64,000 nt of DNA from Acipenser ruthenus (lineage: Eukaryota; Chordata; Actinopteri; Acipenseriformes; Acipenseridae). The notes under the pieces were generated by a model, which worked only from the letters and a program-made list of their open reading frames with translations, was not told the origin of the DNA and ran no database searches. The translations under genes and the position numbers were made by a program. This document shows positions 1-13,300 of this stretch, in pieces (positions within the stretch are counted from its first letter, which is position 1; every line of letters starts with the position of its first letter). The stretch lies in the NCBI RefSeq assembly GCF_902713425.1, contig NC_081209.1, positions 10,674,897-10,738,896 of the forward strand. Reading direction: 5' to 3'.

Positions 1-1647
1 GTGTATATGCCTGCAGTCTGGAAGGGTGCAGGTTCATGTCATGTTGATTCAATCACGCACATTTTAAATAATTGTATTCAATATATGTTATTGTGTTGGA
101 ATTGCAACGATATAGATAAATATCTTATTGGTAATATTAGTGTTATTTCCATGTATATGATAGAAAACCAGATTTTCAGGCCTAAGAATATATACACAGC
201 CTTAAAACAAATATGTAGTTCCTGTTTGAAACACCTGGATTTTTAGGGGTACCTGATGACCAGGTACAGCTACAAATGCCTTCTGAAAACCCCAAGTCTG
301 CATTACTGTAACCAAAGCACTTCTCTGTGTTACTGGACACAATTACACTACAGGATAAAAATGGGACCCCCGGCCTGTTTCTTTATCGGTTGACAATACT
401 GCAATGTTAGATGTATTGTTTTAAGTATAAGACATGTTTATCTCTCTCCTCACTGGTACAGTCCTCATCTCCCCTCTTGTTTATTGTCTGGTGTGCTGCA
501 CGTTTGGATTGTTAGTTTTGTACAGCTGCGTGTTGTGCACTACAGGGGCAGAGCGGGAGCGACGTGTTTTAATGCTCTATACTGAGGGGGCAGGATGACA
601 ATACTGGAGAACTGAACTTAACTGCTTTCACGCAGAATCCCAGTTAAAATCCAGGAAACTGCCAAACGTTTCAACACTTGAAAGGAATTCTTTTTTTTTA
701 ATGTAATTGAAGGATCTTGTTTTTTGCCTAGTGCAGACTGAAAAGTGCTCAGTGAGCAATCGTTGTGATTCCTTCAGATTACTCTTAAGTGTATTTTCTA
801 TTCAGATTCTATTTGAATGTTAACACGTAAATGCTGTTTACATAATTTGTGAGAAACTATGCCTATTATACCTAATAAAACCTACACAATGTTATAATTG
901 AGTCCCAGTTGTCTTATTAAATCTACACTATTACACCATAATAGTATTACATGGTATTGCTCTTAATCACCTGGAGAATGGAATCTAGCAAGCAGCTACT
1001 TCCCCTACCTCATGACTGAAGTGCTGTTCAGCCAGTGCCATGCTTGGACTGTGAACACTCTGCTGAGGTGAAGTGGTGGAACTAACAGAGTACTTGAAAG
1101 TAGGAGAGCTTTCACCGAACTGGTATATATACATGTGTCTCACAGCTGTGTGAATTGAAACACAGAACAGGTGAGGTTTACACTATTATATGTTGGCTTT
1201 AACTGCTTTAATGTCCTACGTGCATCAAAAGGGAGTTTCATGTGTCAGGAGGGGTCCTAATACCTGTTGCACGGGCACTCAGTCTGCATTGAGGTTGCAG
1301 GTTGAAAGGACATCACCAGAAGTTGTATTACACCTTTTAAAAGAGTAACAAATATGAAATTCATAATATCAGTACAAAGGAAGCGGGTAAGAGGTAAAGA
1401 CACACACTGCTATCAAACGCTGTGGTGTAGCAGGATAAAGGAGTATCGGCAGGGGTAAGTCATTGAGAAAGGCTTTCAAAATGCCCTACGTCTTGAAAGG
1501 TTAGAAGTCGTCCCTTGTCATTGTTTTCCATTCTGTTTTTGTAAGGAAGTTTACTTCCTGTGTTACACGTATTGGGTCCTCATCTCGGCCTCACACGTAC
1601 ATGTTCAGTGGTGCACAGGTGAAGTTTTAAAGTTGGCAGATTAGGAC

Positions 1648-1695
<48 letters not shown>

Positions 1696-3200
1696 TGTCT
1701 GTTGGTGTTAATTTCAAAACAGGACATCTGTTTTCCCCGTCACTAACCCTTACAAAAATACCCTTTAAAATTCATATAGCAATCCTTTAAAAATGATGTC
1801 CTTGGCAACCCTTTTAAAATGATGATGTCATTGGTCATGTTGGTGAATGACTCTGTCATAGTAAAGCTGTGAATCTGGTATAATATTGCGTTTCTTCTTC
1901 AATGAACTTTTTCAATCGGTATGATCCTCAACTTTAATCTAGGAGTAACACGCCAAAACAGCTTTCTGCACAATAAGAGAGCAATCCAGTATTCTTAAAG
2001 GCAGTGACGTGTGGAAGGGAGAGGGGGCTGGGTGTGCTCCTGCCTTCCTGTCCTTATGCCCCAAAAATGCCCTTTTTCTCAGTCATGCAATGCTTGAAAA
2101 GTGCCCTTTTTTCTCAATCAGCCCCTGCCCTTTTAATGTCCTCTGCATGTTACTGCTTAAAGGGTATCTTCTACGGAAGAGACCAAATACTAAATAAAGG
2201 TTTGTCAGCATTTCTTAATTATATTGTGGAGATGAATCTTGTTTTCCTGTATATGGAGGTGTGTACAGTACTAATACTATGGAAATGCCACCAGGATTAA
2301 CGAAGGGCAAAGGCATGTATATTTTAAAATAACATTTAAGCAGCATGACACACAGCAGTTACACATGCATAAGTATTCAGATATACCTATGAAAATACTG
2401 AAAAACATGACAGAGTTTAGCAAAAACATTTCCATAGATGTATAACTTGCATGGTTTTGAGGACATCAGAATCCTGCACTGAGGGAGGACATTTTGAAGG
2501 AATGTCTGAAAAAACACATTTGTGTCAGAAAGTGACATTTTTGACCCCCTTCCAAATCCTAATTATTATTATTATTATTATTTCTCCGATCTCTTTGAGG
2601 TCAAGTATAGCTTCTTTTTTTCTTGCTGTAGTCGTACATGCCTGCCTTCACCTCCTATTGACCTTGACTGTACTGTAAAGAACACACAGTACAGCAGTAG
2701 GCACGCTACTGCAATACATTGTCATGCTCTTACATATAACAGACACAATATTAATGATACTCTTACTCCAGGCACTGACACTAGGTTGTGTTTTTTTGGA
2801 GGAAGTCACGATATTTAACCGCTGTAAAAAAGCCTCGTTGTGTTTGACACGCACTAAATAATATAGCAGCACAGTCTGCAGCTGTTACTGTAACCCGGAA
2901 CTGGAGCATCTTTAGCTAGGGATCGTCGTGAATTTCACTTGCATCACCTTTTGTTGATGTTGCTTTTGAATAAAAGAAGGGCTATACTTACTCCACTTCA
3001 AATTGAATTAAAAATATATATTATACAGTAAAATATGATATTGTTTGTTAGTAGCGTTTAATCAGTTAAATAACAGGTTCAACTTTTGCCAATTTATCAC
3101 GCTAGTAAATTGCGGACGGTCCCTGGTAATTGCGAAGTGCCCCTCTGAGCGTGTTAGAGTTTCTGTACTGATTCGCACAGGGTCACTTTCTGGACTAATC
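1..3200. other. Intergenic / 5' region upstream of MTFP1, no gene recognised
   Basis: AT-rich non-coding sequence. Open frames here are short, start without splice or codon support, and match no family I know. The only structured features are simple repeats: a TA dinucleotide run near 1651-1693 and an ATT run near 2561-2581. The last few hundred bases before 3201 should hold the MTFP1 promoter and 5' UTR, but no clear TATA box or CpG-rich block is visible. Confidence 0.6.
1651..1693. repeat. (TA)n microsatellite
   Basis: About 20 uninterrupted TA units in AT-rich intergenic DNA upstream of MTFP1. Simple sequence repeat, likely length-polymorphic. Confidence 0.95.
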
Positions 3201-6200
3201 ATGGACTCGAACCCGGAGCACAGCAAGGAGGTTGATATCTACCGCGACACGTGGGTCCGCTTTTTAGGTGAGTCGGATTTGAATGGTTTTGTTCGACGTG
3301 ATGAAGTTTATTTCTTAAAAAAAAAAATCAATCTAAACTTAAATGTCGTGCTTGACCGTGATTAACTATTGGAACAGCTCAATATAAAGTAGCACATATG
3401 AAAATATGCGTGCCTGTATCGATGCTGTCTCAAATGTGTATGCATATCAGAGACACAGTTTAAAAGAGACTACATATTAATGTAAACCAGATTTCTATAG
3501 AAAAGAAACGATGCATTGTTTTGCCATAGTAGTTACGCGTGGAAGTGGAATACCAATACCTAAAAACTTTGTTTTACTTGGTTCTATAAACAAATAACTA
3601 TTTGTATAAATTAAACGCATCAACAGGGAAAACATATGTTAAAATGAATCACAGATCTTTCATTTTATGTTTTAAGGCGACAGAGACAGCGCTGCGAGAG
3701 CTTGTTTGACCCGCATACCCGGGTAGCGTCACTCACTCATTCATTAATTCTGCACAGGAGGTCCGGTTTCAGAAAATAGTCATTTATTTAAATATGTATT
3801 TAAAAATGTATTTTTATTTACGACATGAAATATTTAATGAGATATATATAACTAATTTATTTTAAACAAATTATTAAAATCTAGATATGTGTTACGTACT
3901 TAACTTACACTCTGTCAACTCTAGAATTTCCCCAAATACCTCTAAGAAAAAATTTAGTATGAGGGCTCAAGTTCCTGTTTTTCTTATTGTAAACACAAAC
4001 AGTTAGGCTGGTGATATGTGCAGTATACACTGAATCTTTTGAAAATGTGTGTTTCTTATTCTGGTTAAATGCATAAAACTCTTAGGCACACGGGATATGC
4101 ATTTCACAGGAATCTACTGCATGTGCATTGTCGTAGGAAATGTGCTTCACAAGTTAACAGGTATATGCAATTATCATGTATGCAATTCATTGGGATACAC
4201 TGTATCTGTATAATTCTTAAACCTTAAACCTCCAGTAATATTATATTGGCACACCATGGTTACACTGTAAAAAAACAAATCTATAAATGTAGTTTTTTTT
4301 CATCATTTTCCAGAATACATATTCACTGACTGGCACAACACTTAAACACGGCTCTTACAACTAAATGGATTTCCTGTGCAGCAGGTATTAGGCCCCCACC
4401 TGTGCCTCTCACTCAGATTCTATGCAGCACAGACTCTATGTTGTCCTAGGGGCCCTAATACCAGCAGCACATGAAGTGATCTTATACTGGGCAGTCAAAG
4501 TAAATCGAACGTCTGGAGAAATCAGTGGTGGCAGCTGCCAACTGGCATGATGTCACAGCGCATGGACTTGCACATTATGAATACATCTTAGGGAACAAAA
4601 TGCTTTAGACAGAAAAAAAACCTTTAAAAACTCCTCTAAAATGAAAAATGTACCTCCAGATTGCCCTGAGCTGAAACGTGACAGGGGAGTGTATAGGGCA
4701 AAGCCTGAAATAGTTATCTTTTTTTTTTTTTTTTTTTTTACGAACTTTTTGCTTGCTTACTTGGTTACAATACTGATAGGAATGTATGCTGTGAGTCACG
4801 CAGAACCTGTAGCACTACTTTGCTATTAAAAATATGAACAACTAATAAAAAAGACAGCTTTATCTTGCAGTTAGTCAGAGCCATGGGTGTTTTTTATTCT
4901 ATTCATTAGGAAAATGTGTGAGCATTTGAAATTCGAAGTCATAACAAAGTGTACGACATACAGGTGTATGTTTCACTGGGGAAAGTGGTAACAAACATGT
5001 TTGATTAAAACAGTTTAGAGAATCACGCTAAATCAAAAAGCAACCTTTACAACATACAATAGTTCCAGTTTTGTCCCAGGTGTTTTTTTTTTCTTCTCTT
5101 CTTGGGATTATTGTCCTATCTCTTCCTATAATGTAGTATGTCATTCCTTACACCCTGATGCAGTTTCTACAAAAGGGGCCAATGCTAAACAGGGCCTACA
5201 TTTTGCATAACTTACCCCCTTTTGCAGATATCGCAGTGTTATATACTTTTCTATGAATTTGGCTGTGCTTGTGTATGTAAAATGGTTTTCTTCAGATATA
5301 CTAATGCAGAACAGCTGGGGTGGAACATTTTGGGTGGAACCCCCAGAGAGAGGTTTCTATAGTGTTGACAGCTAAGCCTGGTATGCCAATGAAATGATCA
5401 AAAAAGCATTGCAAAGTGTATGCCAACAGTGGTTTGAGCTGTTGTCCTTTCCTGATATGACGTGACACTATTTATTCTGGAGCTAACATCAAGTGAATGA
5501 TGTCCTTATGCTCCTGTGGGAAAATTCAGTATTTATTGTATTGATAAGAAATACTGAAAATAAGGGAGAGGGGGAACAAGACAGAAGCCCCAGTGTGGAA
5601 CTCATCTCAGTATAAGATAGGAGTGCATGCTGTAATCTTTTGTCCAGTAAAGCCCTGTTTATTTGTTTGAAACATAGCATAACCCTGGGCTGGGCTCTGA
5701 GTAATAAGAGAAGTGTGTAACACTGTGTCTCTGTGCAGGCTATGCCAATGAGGTGGGGGAGGCATTCCGTGCCCTGGTGCCAGTCGGGATGGTCTGGGCT
5801 AGTTACGGGGTCGCCACGGTGTACGTGACAGCAGACGCTGTGGACAAGGGCAAGAAGGCAGCCACGGTGAGTTCACTTTTTGGTTTTATTTTTCAAAACA
5901 ATTTTTACAAATCTGAAAACACAGGACTCTCAGCAATCGTACTCACAAGTGTTTCAGTATGTGAGCTATAAATCCTGGCGCACTCTGTCTCTTATAAGTG
6001 TGCAGGGATTTAAAGATCACATTAAGATTGCTATCTCCCTCTGGTACAGGTAGCAGCAGTGGGAGAGAGCCTGTTTGCACACAGTGACTAAGCTATGAAG
6101 GGTCAGAGTAAAGACAGCTTTAAATACACACTGCAGCCTTCACTTGGATTCCTTGAATTCTTCCTATACTCTCCCTGTTGCTTTCTACAACGCACTAACA

Positions 6201-8240
6201 ATATTTCACATTGGACTGCAGTATTTCTTTTTTTGTACCCTCCCTCCAATATTATTACCCTTGCAATCTGATACTCACTCCAGCCCGACCTGAATTAATC
6301 TTCAGTATAAAAATAGGCTTCTGCATTAAACATTTGCAATCACCCAGTTTATTCATTTAATAAACTGCATACAGATATGAGTGCTGGTGATGTGACATAT
6401 TTTCATTCAGATTAGCAATGAACATGGTAACTTTGAACTGACCTATATCACAATTCCTTCAGCCTGACACACCACCCCGATGGGGTAAAATCTGCAAAAC
6501 AAAATTCCAACCGCTGACGATGGCTGGAGGCTGATTCGTGCTGGAACACACGCTCTGTGCCGGCACTCGTGTGGGTTTGTAGACATCGTTCAGCCCGCAG
6601 AATGGGAGCTCTATAAGTCAGCTGTGTGATGTTGAAGTGTGTAATTGTGGTGCAGAATACAGGTTATGGAGCAATAATGCTGTATTCTGTAGTATTTCAT
6701 TCAGCTTTATAAGTCCCATTGTGTCATTGTATAAGGCTTTAAAAACTGCCATTTGACAGTCACAGATAGACAAGCATTCTTAATGAAGAGAAGCCTCAAG
6801 ACAGCAGGCTTGACACCTTAATCTAGGAAGCTTCACAACATGGTGGCTCAGAACTTTCTAGACCTCTGTGAGCCCACAACGAGATAACTACCTTACCTTA
6901 CCTGGCATGCAAATTCCGCTGAAATTATGACCAATAACAAACCTGAATCACACTTCAAAACTATTGATACATCTCTCCTCTCCCCTGGCAGGAACACGGG
7001 GACGGGCCAGGGAAGACTGCTCGGGTGGCGGTGGCTGTGGTAGACACCTTTGTGTGGCAGGCCTTGGCCTCCGTGGCCATCCCGGGCTTCACCATCAACC
7101 GTGTGTGCGCCGCCTCTCTCTACATGCTGGGACGCACCACGCGCTGGCCCCTCCCCGTCCGCAAGTGGACCACCACCGCCATCGGCCTGTCCACCATCCC
7201 CTTCATCATCAAACCAATCGACAGGTGAGCTCCCAACTCCCAGCACTCCTGCTTTCTTACAGTCAAATACATTTTAGAACTACTGGGTTTCAATTTAACC
7301 CTCTGTTAGCGGCAATAATTGAGCTCGCATGGAAGACAGAAAGGGTTGCACCCCACATACATAAACGCAGTTAACTTAGAATTTAAAGCAAAAGAATGAG
7401 ACAAAACTGGTTTATATTATTTAAACAGCTCTGTATTGAATAAACATTCTTGTGAAGTGCTAAAAGAACTTTGCAGACATCAAAAAGTAAAATAGGCTCC
7501 GTCCCTTGAAATAAAAAAAACTACGGCAATCCAAATAGTGCTGTTATGACAGTTTCAGTCCTGTATATGGAGTATATTTACTTCCCCTCAGGTATCGATT
7601 CTACAGGTCAGCAGAGGCTGCCCATTGGTGGTAGCCTAGTATATGAAAGATCAAAATAAAATCATATAAAATCAGAATAAAATCATATTTTGTTTTTAAT
7701 AATGTACTACAGGAGGTAATAAGCATGGTACTGTAAAGAATACAGTAATCAAATACATTGCTGGCGTTTTATTAGCATATGCACCCCAAAAATGTACCAT
7801 GTGCACTTTGAAGAAGGATGTGCTTGGTATCAAAAACAAGGGAAACGATTAAAGTTGAGTCACATGTAAAGATATCCTGTGATCTTAAACACGCTGGGAT
7901 GCACTTACACCCCTTCCCGCTGGCGAAGGGTTAAGAAAATAAGAAAATATACGAAAGAGAAGAAGCCATTCGCCCCATTAACGCTAGACTGGTTCCTAGA
8001 AGCTGGTTGATGCTAAATCTTTGTCAAGTCTTAAAGGATCCCAATGATTCTGCATCAACAGTGCATCAACAGTGTGGGAATGAATTGGGCTGCGAGTATT
8101 ACAATAACATGTTTTATTAGGATGTAAGTAGAATGCCCCCTCCTCTCTCTCTCCACCCCTCCAGGTCTGTAGACTTCCTCCTGGACTCCAGCCTCCGGAA
8201 GGTGTATGGCGGGGGTGGGAGTGGGAAGCACGATTCCTAG
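3201..8240 (+). CDS. mtfp1: MTFP1 (MTP18), mitochondrial fission process protein 1; four coding exons
   Basis: Coding exons are 3201-3267, 5739-5866, 6992-7224 and 8165-8240, all with AG/GT borders and matching phases, giving 504 nt and 167 residues (human is about 166). The family is an integral inner mitochondrial membrane protein that promotes fission. Seen in sequence: a short variable N terminus ending YRDTWVRFLG, then GYANEVGEAFRALVP, then the long conserved core VVDTFVWQALASVAIPGF with NRVCAASLYMLG, a hydrophobic stretch to KPIDR, and the signature SVDFLLDSSLRK before a Gly-rich tail ending KHDS. The ATG at 3201 is chosen because it gives the family-length N terminus; the frame stays open upstream without homology. 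AATAAA signals at 9235 and 9509 are candidate 3' ends. It appears single copy and intact and is unrelated in function to the egg-coat genes next door. Confidence 0.97.
3268..5738 (+). other. MTFP1 intron 1
   Basis: About 2.5 kb between the GT donor after FLG and the AG acceptor before YANEV. It contains a poly-T run near 4720-4739 and no recognised gene. The short open frames on both strands in this stretch show no family similarity. Confidence 0.85.
5867..6991 (+). other. MTFP1 intron 2
   Basis: About 1.1 kb, non-coding, with no mobile element I can name. The minus-strand frame at 6893-7246 overlaps exon 3 and is a shadow of it. Confidence 0.85.
7225..8164 (+). other. MTFP1 intron 3
   Basis: About 0.94 kb, ends in a pyrimidine-rich tract (CTCTCTCTCC) and AG before the SVDFLLD exon. 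Nothing else recognised. Confidence 0.85.
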
Positions 8241-9690
8241 TGAAGAGTCTGAACTCGGGGCCCCGGAAGCACAGTGCAGCTCCATGGGACCGGGGAGACC
8301 CAACACAGCCGCTGCTGTCTGACAGGGTGGCTTCAGGACTATGGGACATTGCAATCAGCTGACTGAAAAACACAGGGAGCACTGGGTGTGGGTGTTTGTA
8401 TTTCATCAACTCAAGGCTCTTGATGAACAAGGGATTTTATTTACTGTGTAACATATGTATTAGCTGGACAACTAGCACTGGCAACCAGACTACTCCCCCA
8501 TGGCTGGGATCCAGTGGATGCGCACTTAGATTTGTACAAGTGGTTGTATTTTATTTATGTTTGCTTAACTACTGCAAATGAGCCATAAGGGGTGTATTTA
8601 ATGATCAGACTGTAGTGGAATCAAATACTGCTGCCCTTTAATTCAATAACAATCTCACTTTACTGAACAGAAGTCCTCGAGGGGAGACAAAGCTTCCCCT
8701 GATGCAGAGGCAAGCATTCTAGCTGCTGAGCTTCGTATTTTAACACATGGCCATTTCAGAAGCACAGGAAGGGGGCAGGCAGTCACTGCAGCCTCAGTAC
8801 GCCCCCCATTACAAGCAGGTTTATGAATTAGTTTGGTGGTATTAAGATCCACCTCTGTTAGATCATTAAAATGTACCCCATAATGTATTAAAAGCCATTA
8901 TTCAGGGGATTAAACATGAAAATGAGAAACTCAATCCATGCACCTGCACTACTGTTGTATGTATGCAGAGATACATTGTAAAAAGCATATATTGTTTATG
9001 GGTATTGTATACAATGTTCCCCCAGGACATAGCACAAGACTCCCTAATTGCCCCTGCTTTAGACTCCTGTGCGACACCAATAGGACCTGATGAGCCAAAG
9101 CTTGCAGGAAATGACTGGGATTTGGGGCCAATACAGTTCTGTTAAGGTATTCAGACACAGCCAAACTAAACCACAATGCTACTGATGAGTTAAGAGTTCA
9201 AATAGATTTTAACACTTTAGTTAGCACTCATTTAAATAAACACTGGGACCTACTTCCAAAGCATTTACTTGTTTTATTTAAAAGGAGAAAATCTTTTGAC
9301 AAGCTGGCATCAGTATTTAGTGTTTTTTCATAAGTATGTGAACCATGTACATTGAAACAACCACCAGCTGTCTTATCCCTCAGTACTGTTTTCATTTTGT
9401 GACCATTACATTTTTCTATTTTAAATGATGCATTAGACTATATGCTTTGGCAGTGTGCCCTACTGTGATGTCTGTAATGGTAGTTCTGAGGATTGTCAGG
9501 TTGTTCCTAATAAAATGCTCTAGTTTTTTCTCAATCATGAAAACCTTGTACTTTCTGCTGGTGCTGCAATGCATTAGGCCATCCCTGCCTGCAGCAGCCC
9601 AACATCTGCTCTCAAGTCACCAACACATGCCCATTGTGATAGGAGGGGCTTACAAAAGTCTTGAAGCCCAATGTTCTGTGACAGGAGTCT
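8241..9690 (+). other. MTFP1 3' UTR and intergenic DNA
   Basis: Follows the TAG stop of MTFP1. Poly(A) signals AATAAA occur at 9235-9240 and 9509-9514; either could end the transcript. No further coding exon seen. Confidence 0.5.
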
Positions 9691-10351
9691 GGGTTTCAAA
9701 TCATGATTGAGGTTTTCAAGCAGGACCCTTGCTCCTATAGCATTTATTTTGGCTATAACAATTTTAAAGCAATTATTTCTTTCACTTTAAAGTTTGTTTT
9801 TATCCCCATAAAGAGAAACCAATATCTATTTGTAATTTCTCCTGTTTGTGAAATTACTGAATAGTTTTAAAATTTGTTTTGCTTTTACATTTAGTTAAAT
9901 CCTTTGTAGATTTGACAGTACAGCCCAGAAAAAAAAAAAAAAAAGCCTTTATGAAAAAACCCAAGTTATTTACAGTACATGCATCCATTCAGTTACAAGA
10001 TTGAGTAAAAGGTAGAGGTGCAGAATGATGAATTGCAAGCAAGGGGTCAAAATAAAAATACTTTAATAGTCTTTAAAGCATTAACTAGCAAGTGGAGTAG
10101 GACATTTCACCATGTAGCAATTTCTACCTGCACGGGATTAAAAAATAAATTGAAATTTTTGCTAGTGTTCAAGAGGTCCGCTGCACATTCAGGCCTGCTT
10201 TATTGAAAAGCTTTGTAGAAAGGGATACTTTCACTTAACTATAGTTAATGCTAAATAATTGGCAAAATGACAGAAGCCCTGTACTTGGTTACACAAATGA
10301 CAGACCAAAGATTCTTAAACGTAGCAATTTTATTTTGCAACATACATAAAA
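9691..10351 (-). other. Diverged 3' spacer of ZP3-like copy A (left edge of the cluster)
   Basis: Weak but collinear similarity to the 3' spacers of copies E, F and G: the phrase TTGAGGTTTTC, then the segment around TTAGTTAAATCC and CAGCCCAGA, then GCATCCATTCAGTTACAAGATT, appear in the same order. This marks the left boundary of the amplified unit and shows that it includes spacer as well as gene. The divergence is much larger than between E, F and G, so this copy of the spacer is old. Confidence 0.6.
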
Positions 10352-13300
10352 TCAGAATTGCTGTGCTGGCAAGCTGCTGGAAACCGTGCCAACTGCTGTG
10401 TGCATTTCATCAACGGGGACAGGAACGAGGAGCTCACTGCTGGACTTGGAGCAGAGTCTGGGATGACGCCACACGCACATGTAGTAGCCCAGAGACAGGG
10501 CTCCCAGGACAGCCATCAGGAGCAGGGGAGCAGCTAGAACAGGCAACCAGGATACAGCCTGCTGGGGCTCTGGGAAGGAGGAGAGCCGGAGGAAAGGGTT
10601 AGGAACAGGAAGGGCTCCCAGTGCAGCTACTCTACAGTGCCCAGGAGCAGTTTCAATGAGGGTCTGTTACTTCAGGACCTGCAGGTAGGCAGACTTGGGG
10701 CATAAGTGGTAGGAGAGTGCCTTTGTTCCACTACTAGAAGACATTAGTTTAGTCCTAGTTTCCTAGGGTGAAGTTATAGTTATATGCCGTGGACTGGAAT
10801 GGCAGAAATTGTACAATGCAGGTTAAGGCAACATGACTGCAAGGGAACCTTTACTGTAAAAATGAAAGTCAATGCCATGCAAGCCAAGTGTACATTGGAT
10901 TGGAGACTTCAGTTTGAACTCACCCTCCAGTGACAGAGCAGGGCTCCTCTGGTAGAATTCCTGGCTTCCAGCAGACAGTTCCTCAGGAAGGATCCTCAGG
11001 GGTCCCAGCACCACAGTGTGTCTCAATCCCTCTTCAGCTGCTCAGGAGAAAGGGAGCCTTGTTAGAAACAGGACTTGCTGCTTTACAGCAATGCAGGCAG
11101 GCAGGCTGAAAGGTTGCTGGTTAAAACAAGACAACTGATGCCAACAGGCTATTGAGCAAAGCATCAAGAGAGCAGGCAGGTCCTTTGGAAACCAGCTTTG
11201 TGGCCTACAGGTCATTGAGCAGATTAGCAGCAATACCTCCAGCACCTGATCTGGTTGGGAGGGGGAGCGCTGCACCCCTACGTGAGCATCCTTTGTTAGC
11301 TGCCATACAATTTTAGAAGTCACTCACCTTTGTAGAAAAGTCAAGTTAAACCTCACAGCTACATTTACATTATATAGACATAGCAGAACTTAGTACCTGT
11401 GTTCCTCCTCTTCCTCAGATTGCAGTTGGAGGTACAGCAGTTGCACACAGAGCTCCGACCAGGGTTATCCAGGAGCTCCCAGCTGGAACACAAGAGCAGG
11501 ACACAACCCAGGGACACTGCAACACACTTCTACACAGAGCAGTATAATGAAGTTAATCCTTGACCCCCACCCAGTTACTGGCATGTCAATAATTCTCCAT
11601 ACAACTGTAAGGAGGCATAGAACTGATCGTGCAGATTAAGAAACTCAACCAACACCAGTGACCCAGGACAACTGGACCTCACAGCCCCTGCACTCCCCTT
11701 GTACAGAGAGCAGCCTCAGCAGGGTCCAGTCCTTACCTCCTGGTTCTCTGGTTGAAATGACAGGCTTTCTTGGTGGGGTCATTGAGCTGTGCAGGGTCCC
11801 AGGCCAGCAAGTGGCAATGGATATAGACCTAGGAAATAATTTGATAAAAAAGGAACACTAATAAAACCAACAACATTTGCTCTAGAAACCAAATTGTTTA
11901 CAAAAAGGTTATGCACATTACAAGCACCACATCAGATACTGAAAGAATTCATTAAACAAGTAGAGAATCTTGGTAACTAGCTGCCCTGAGACTTCCAATA
12001 CAACACAGATTAACCCATCAAATACTCACATCTGTATTCAGTTGTGTAAACCTGAAGGCCTGGACAACCAGATGGATCTCAGAGGTCTGGACTCTGGGCA
12101 CAAACCTGGAGTTGCCAGCCGGTCCGTCTACTTCCTGTGTTCCAGGGAGACTTCCTGTACAAAATTACATTCCAACCCTTTGTGTGCACTAGTGGAAAGT
12201 TTGAACTTAACTTGGGGCTGGTTTCCACAAATCATGGACAGCTTACCTAAATTAAAGCCCAGCTACAATCTATGCCTTCCCAGTTTAGTTCAGCTGAGCT
12301 TTTGCCATGTTCACAAAGCTGACCATTCAACACCCATTCCTAAATCCAAGCAGGACTGTGCTCCCAAGTGCTAAACATTCAGATTTAAATGTTGCCTTTA
12401 CTACACAGCTTGCAGTGAATATCTACCCGTGGTTGGTGATGAGCGGGTAGGTCTGGCTTGAAGGGCTCAGCTCTGGAGTGCTGGCAGCAACACACTCTTC
12501 CATGTAGACCATCAGCGACATGTGGAATTGCTGCTTCACTGCAGCCGCGATGTTGATGGGGGACCCCAGGAAGAACATACTGGAAGTGCGTGGGGCTGAG
12601 AAGTCACGAAGGAGAGGAGCATGAGAACAGCAACCCACCCAACTCATCTCACTAGCCAGCGCAGAGCAGCGCAGCATTGACCAGCACCAGAGAAATAGAT
12701 CAAAATATTGTTCTACTTGACTAGAGGAAGTGACCCAATGAGCACCACAGGCTGCTCCCCCTGCCAGGTTAGGGTTGCACTGGACACCTTTCTAAGCTAA
12801 TAGACCAAGTGTACATTGCAGGACAGCAAACTCACCATTCATAATCCCCATGGTAAACTCCAGCTTCCCAAACCCAGAGGCATCCCCAAGTGCAGGGTTA
12901 TACACTGGAGGAGTCCAGCCAGCAGGTCTGGAGAACACAGGTAGAAAGCTTTAGTTAGAACAGCAACACACCAAAACAATTTGCATTCAGCAGAAGACAC
13001 TGAATTGTAAACAGTTTATTGGCAATATTTAATGCAAACTTACTCTTGCTGCCTTCACAGTAAGGAAGCTGGTCCAGAATTCCTAATGCAGTAAATCATT
13101 TGATTTCACAGAAATAGCTTTCAGTGCCATAAAATGGGTCTTTAACTGCTCCCCATTAAAGGCAATAACTCCAAGTATATAAAATACAGTAAATAGATTT
13201 TGTGAAATTTAGTTCTAAAAAATAATCCACAAATTAGATACTGTTAAATCAAGTGTCAGACATTATGCAATACTCAATTGAATGCATGAACAGCCCAGAG

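Noticed and set aside
3045-3200. In-frame extension upstream of the MTFP1 start
   Set aside because: Open but unlike any MTFP1 N terminus; the ATG at 3201 gives the normal protein length.
6893-7246. 117-codon minus-strand open frame over MTFP1 exon 3
   Set aside because: Shadow of the GC-rich coding exon; composition low-complexity Gly/Asp and no family similarity.
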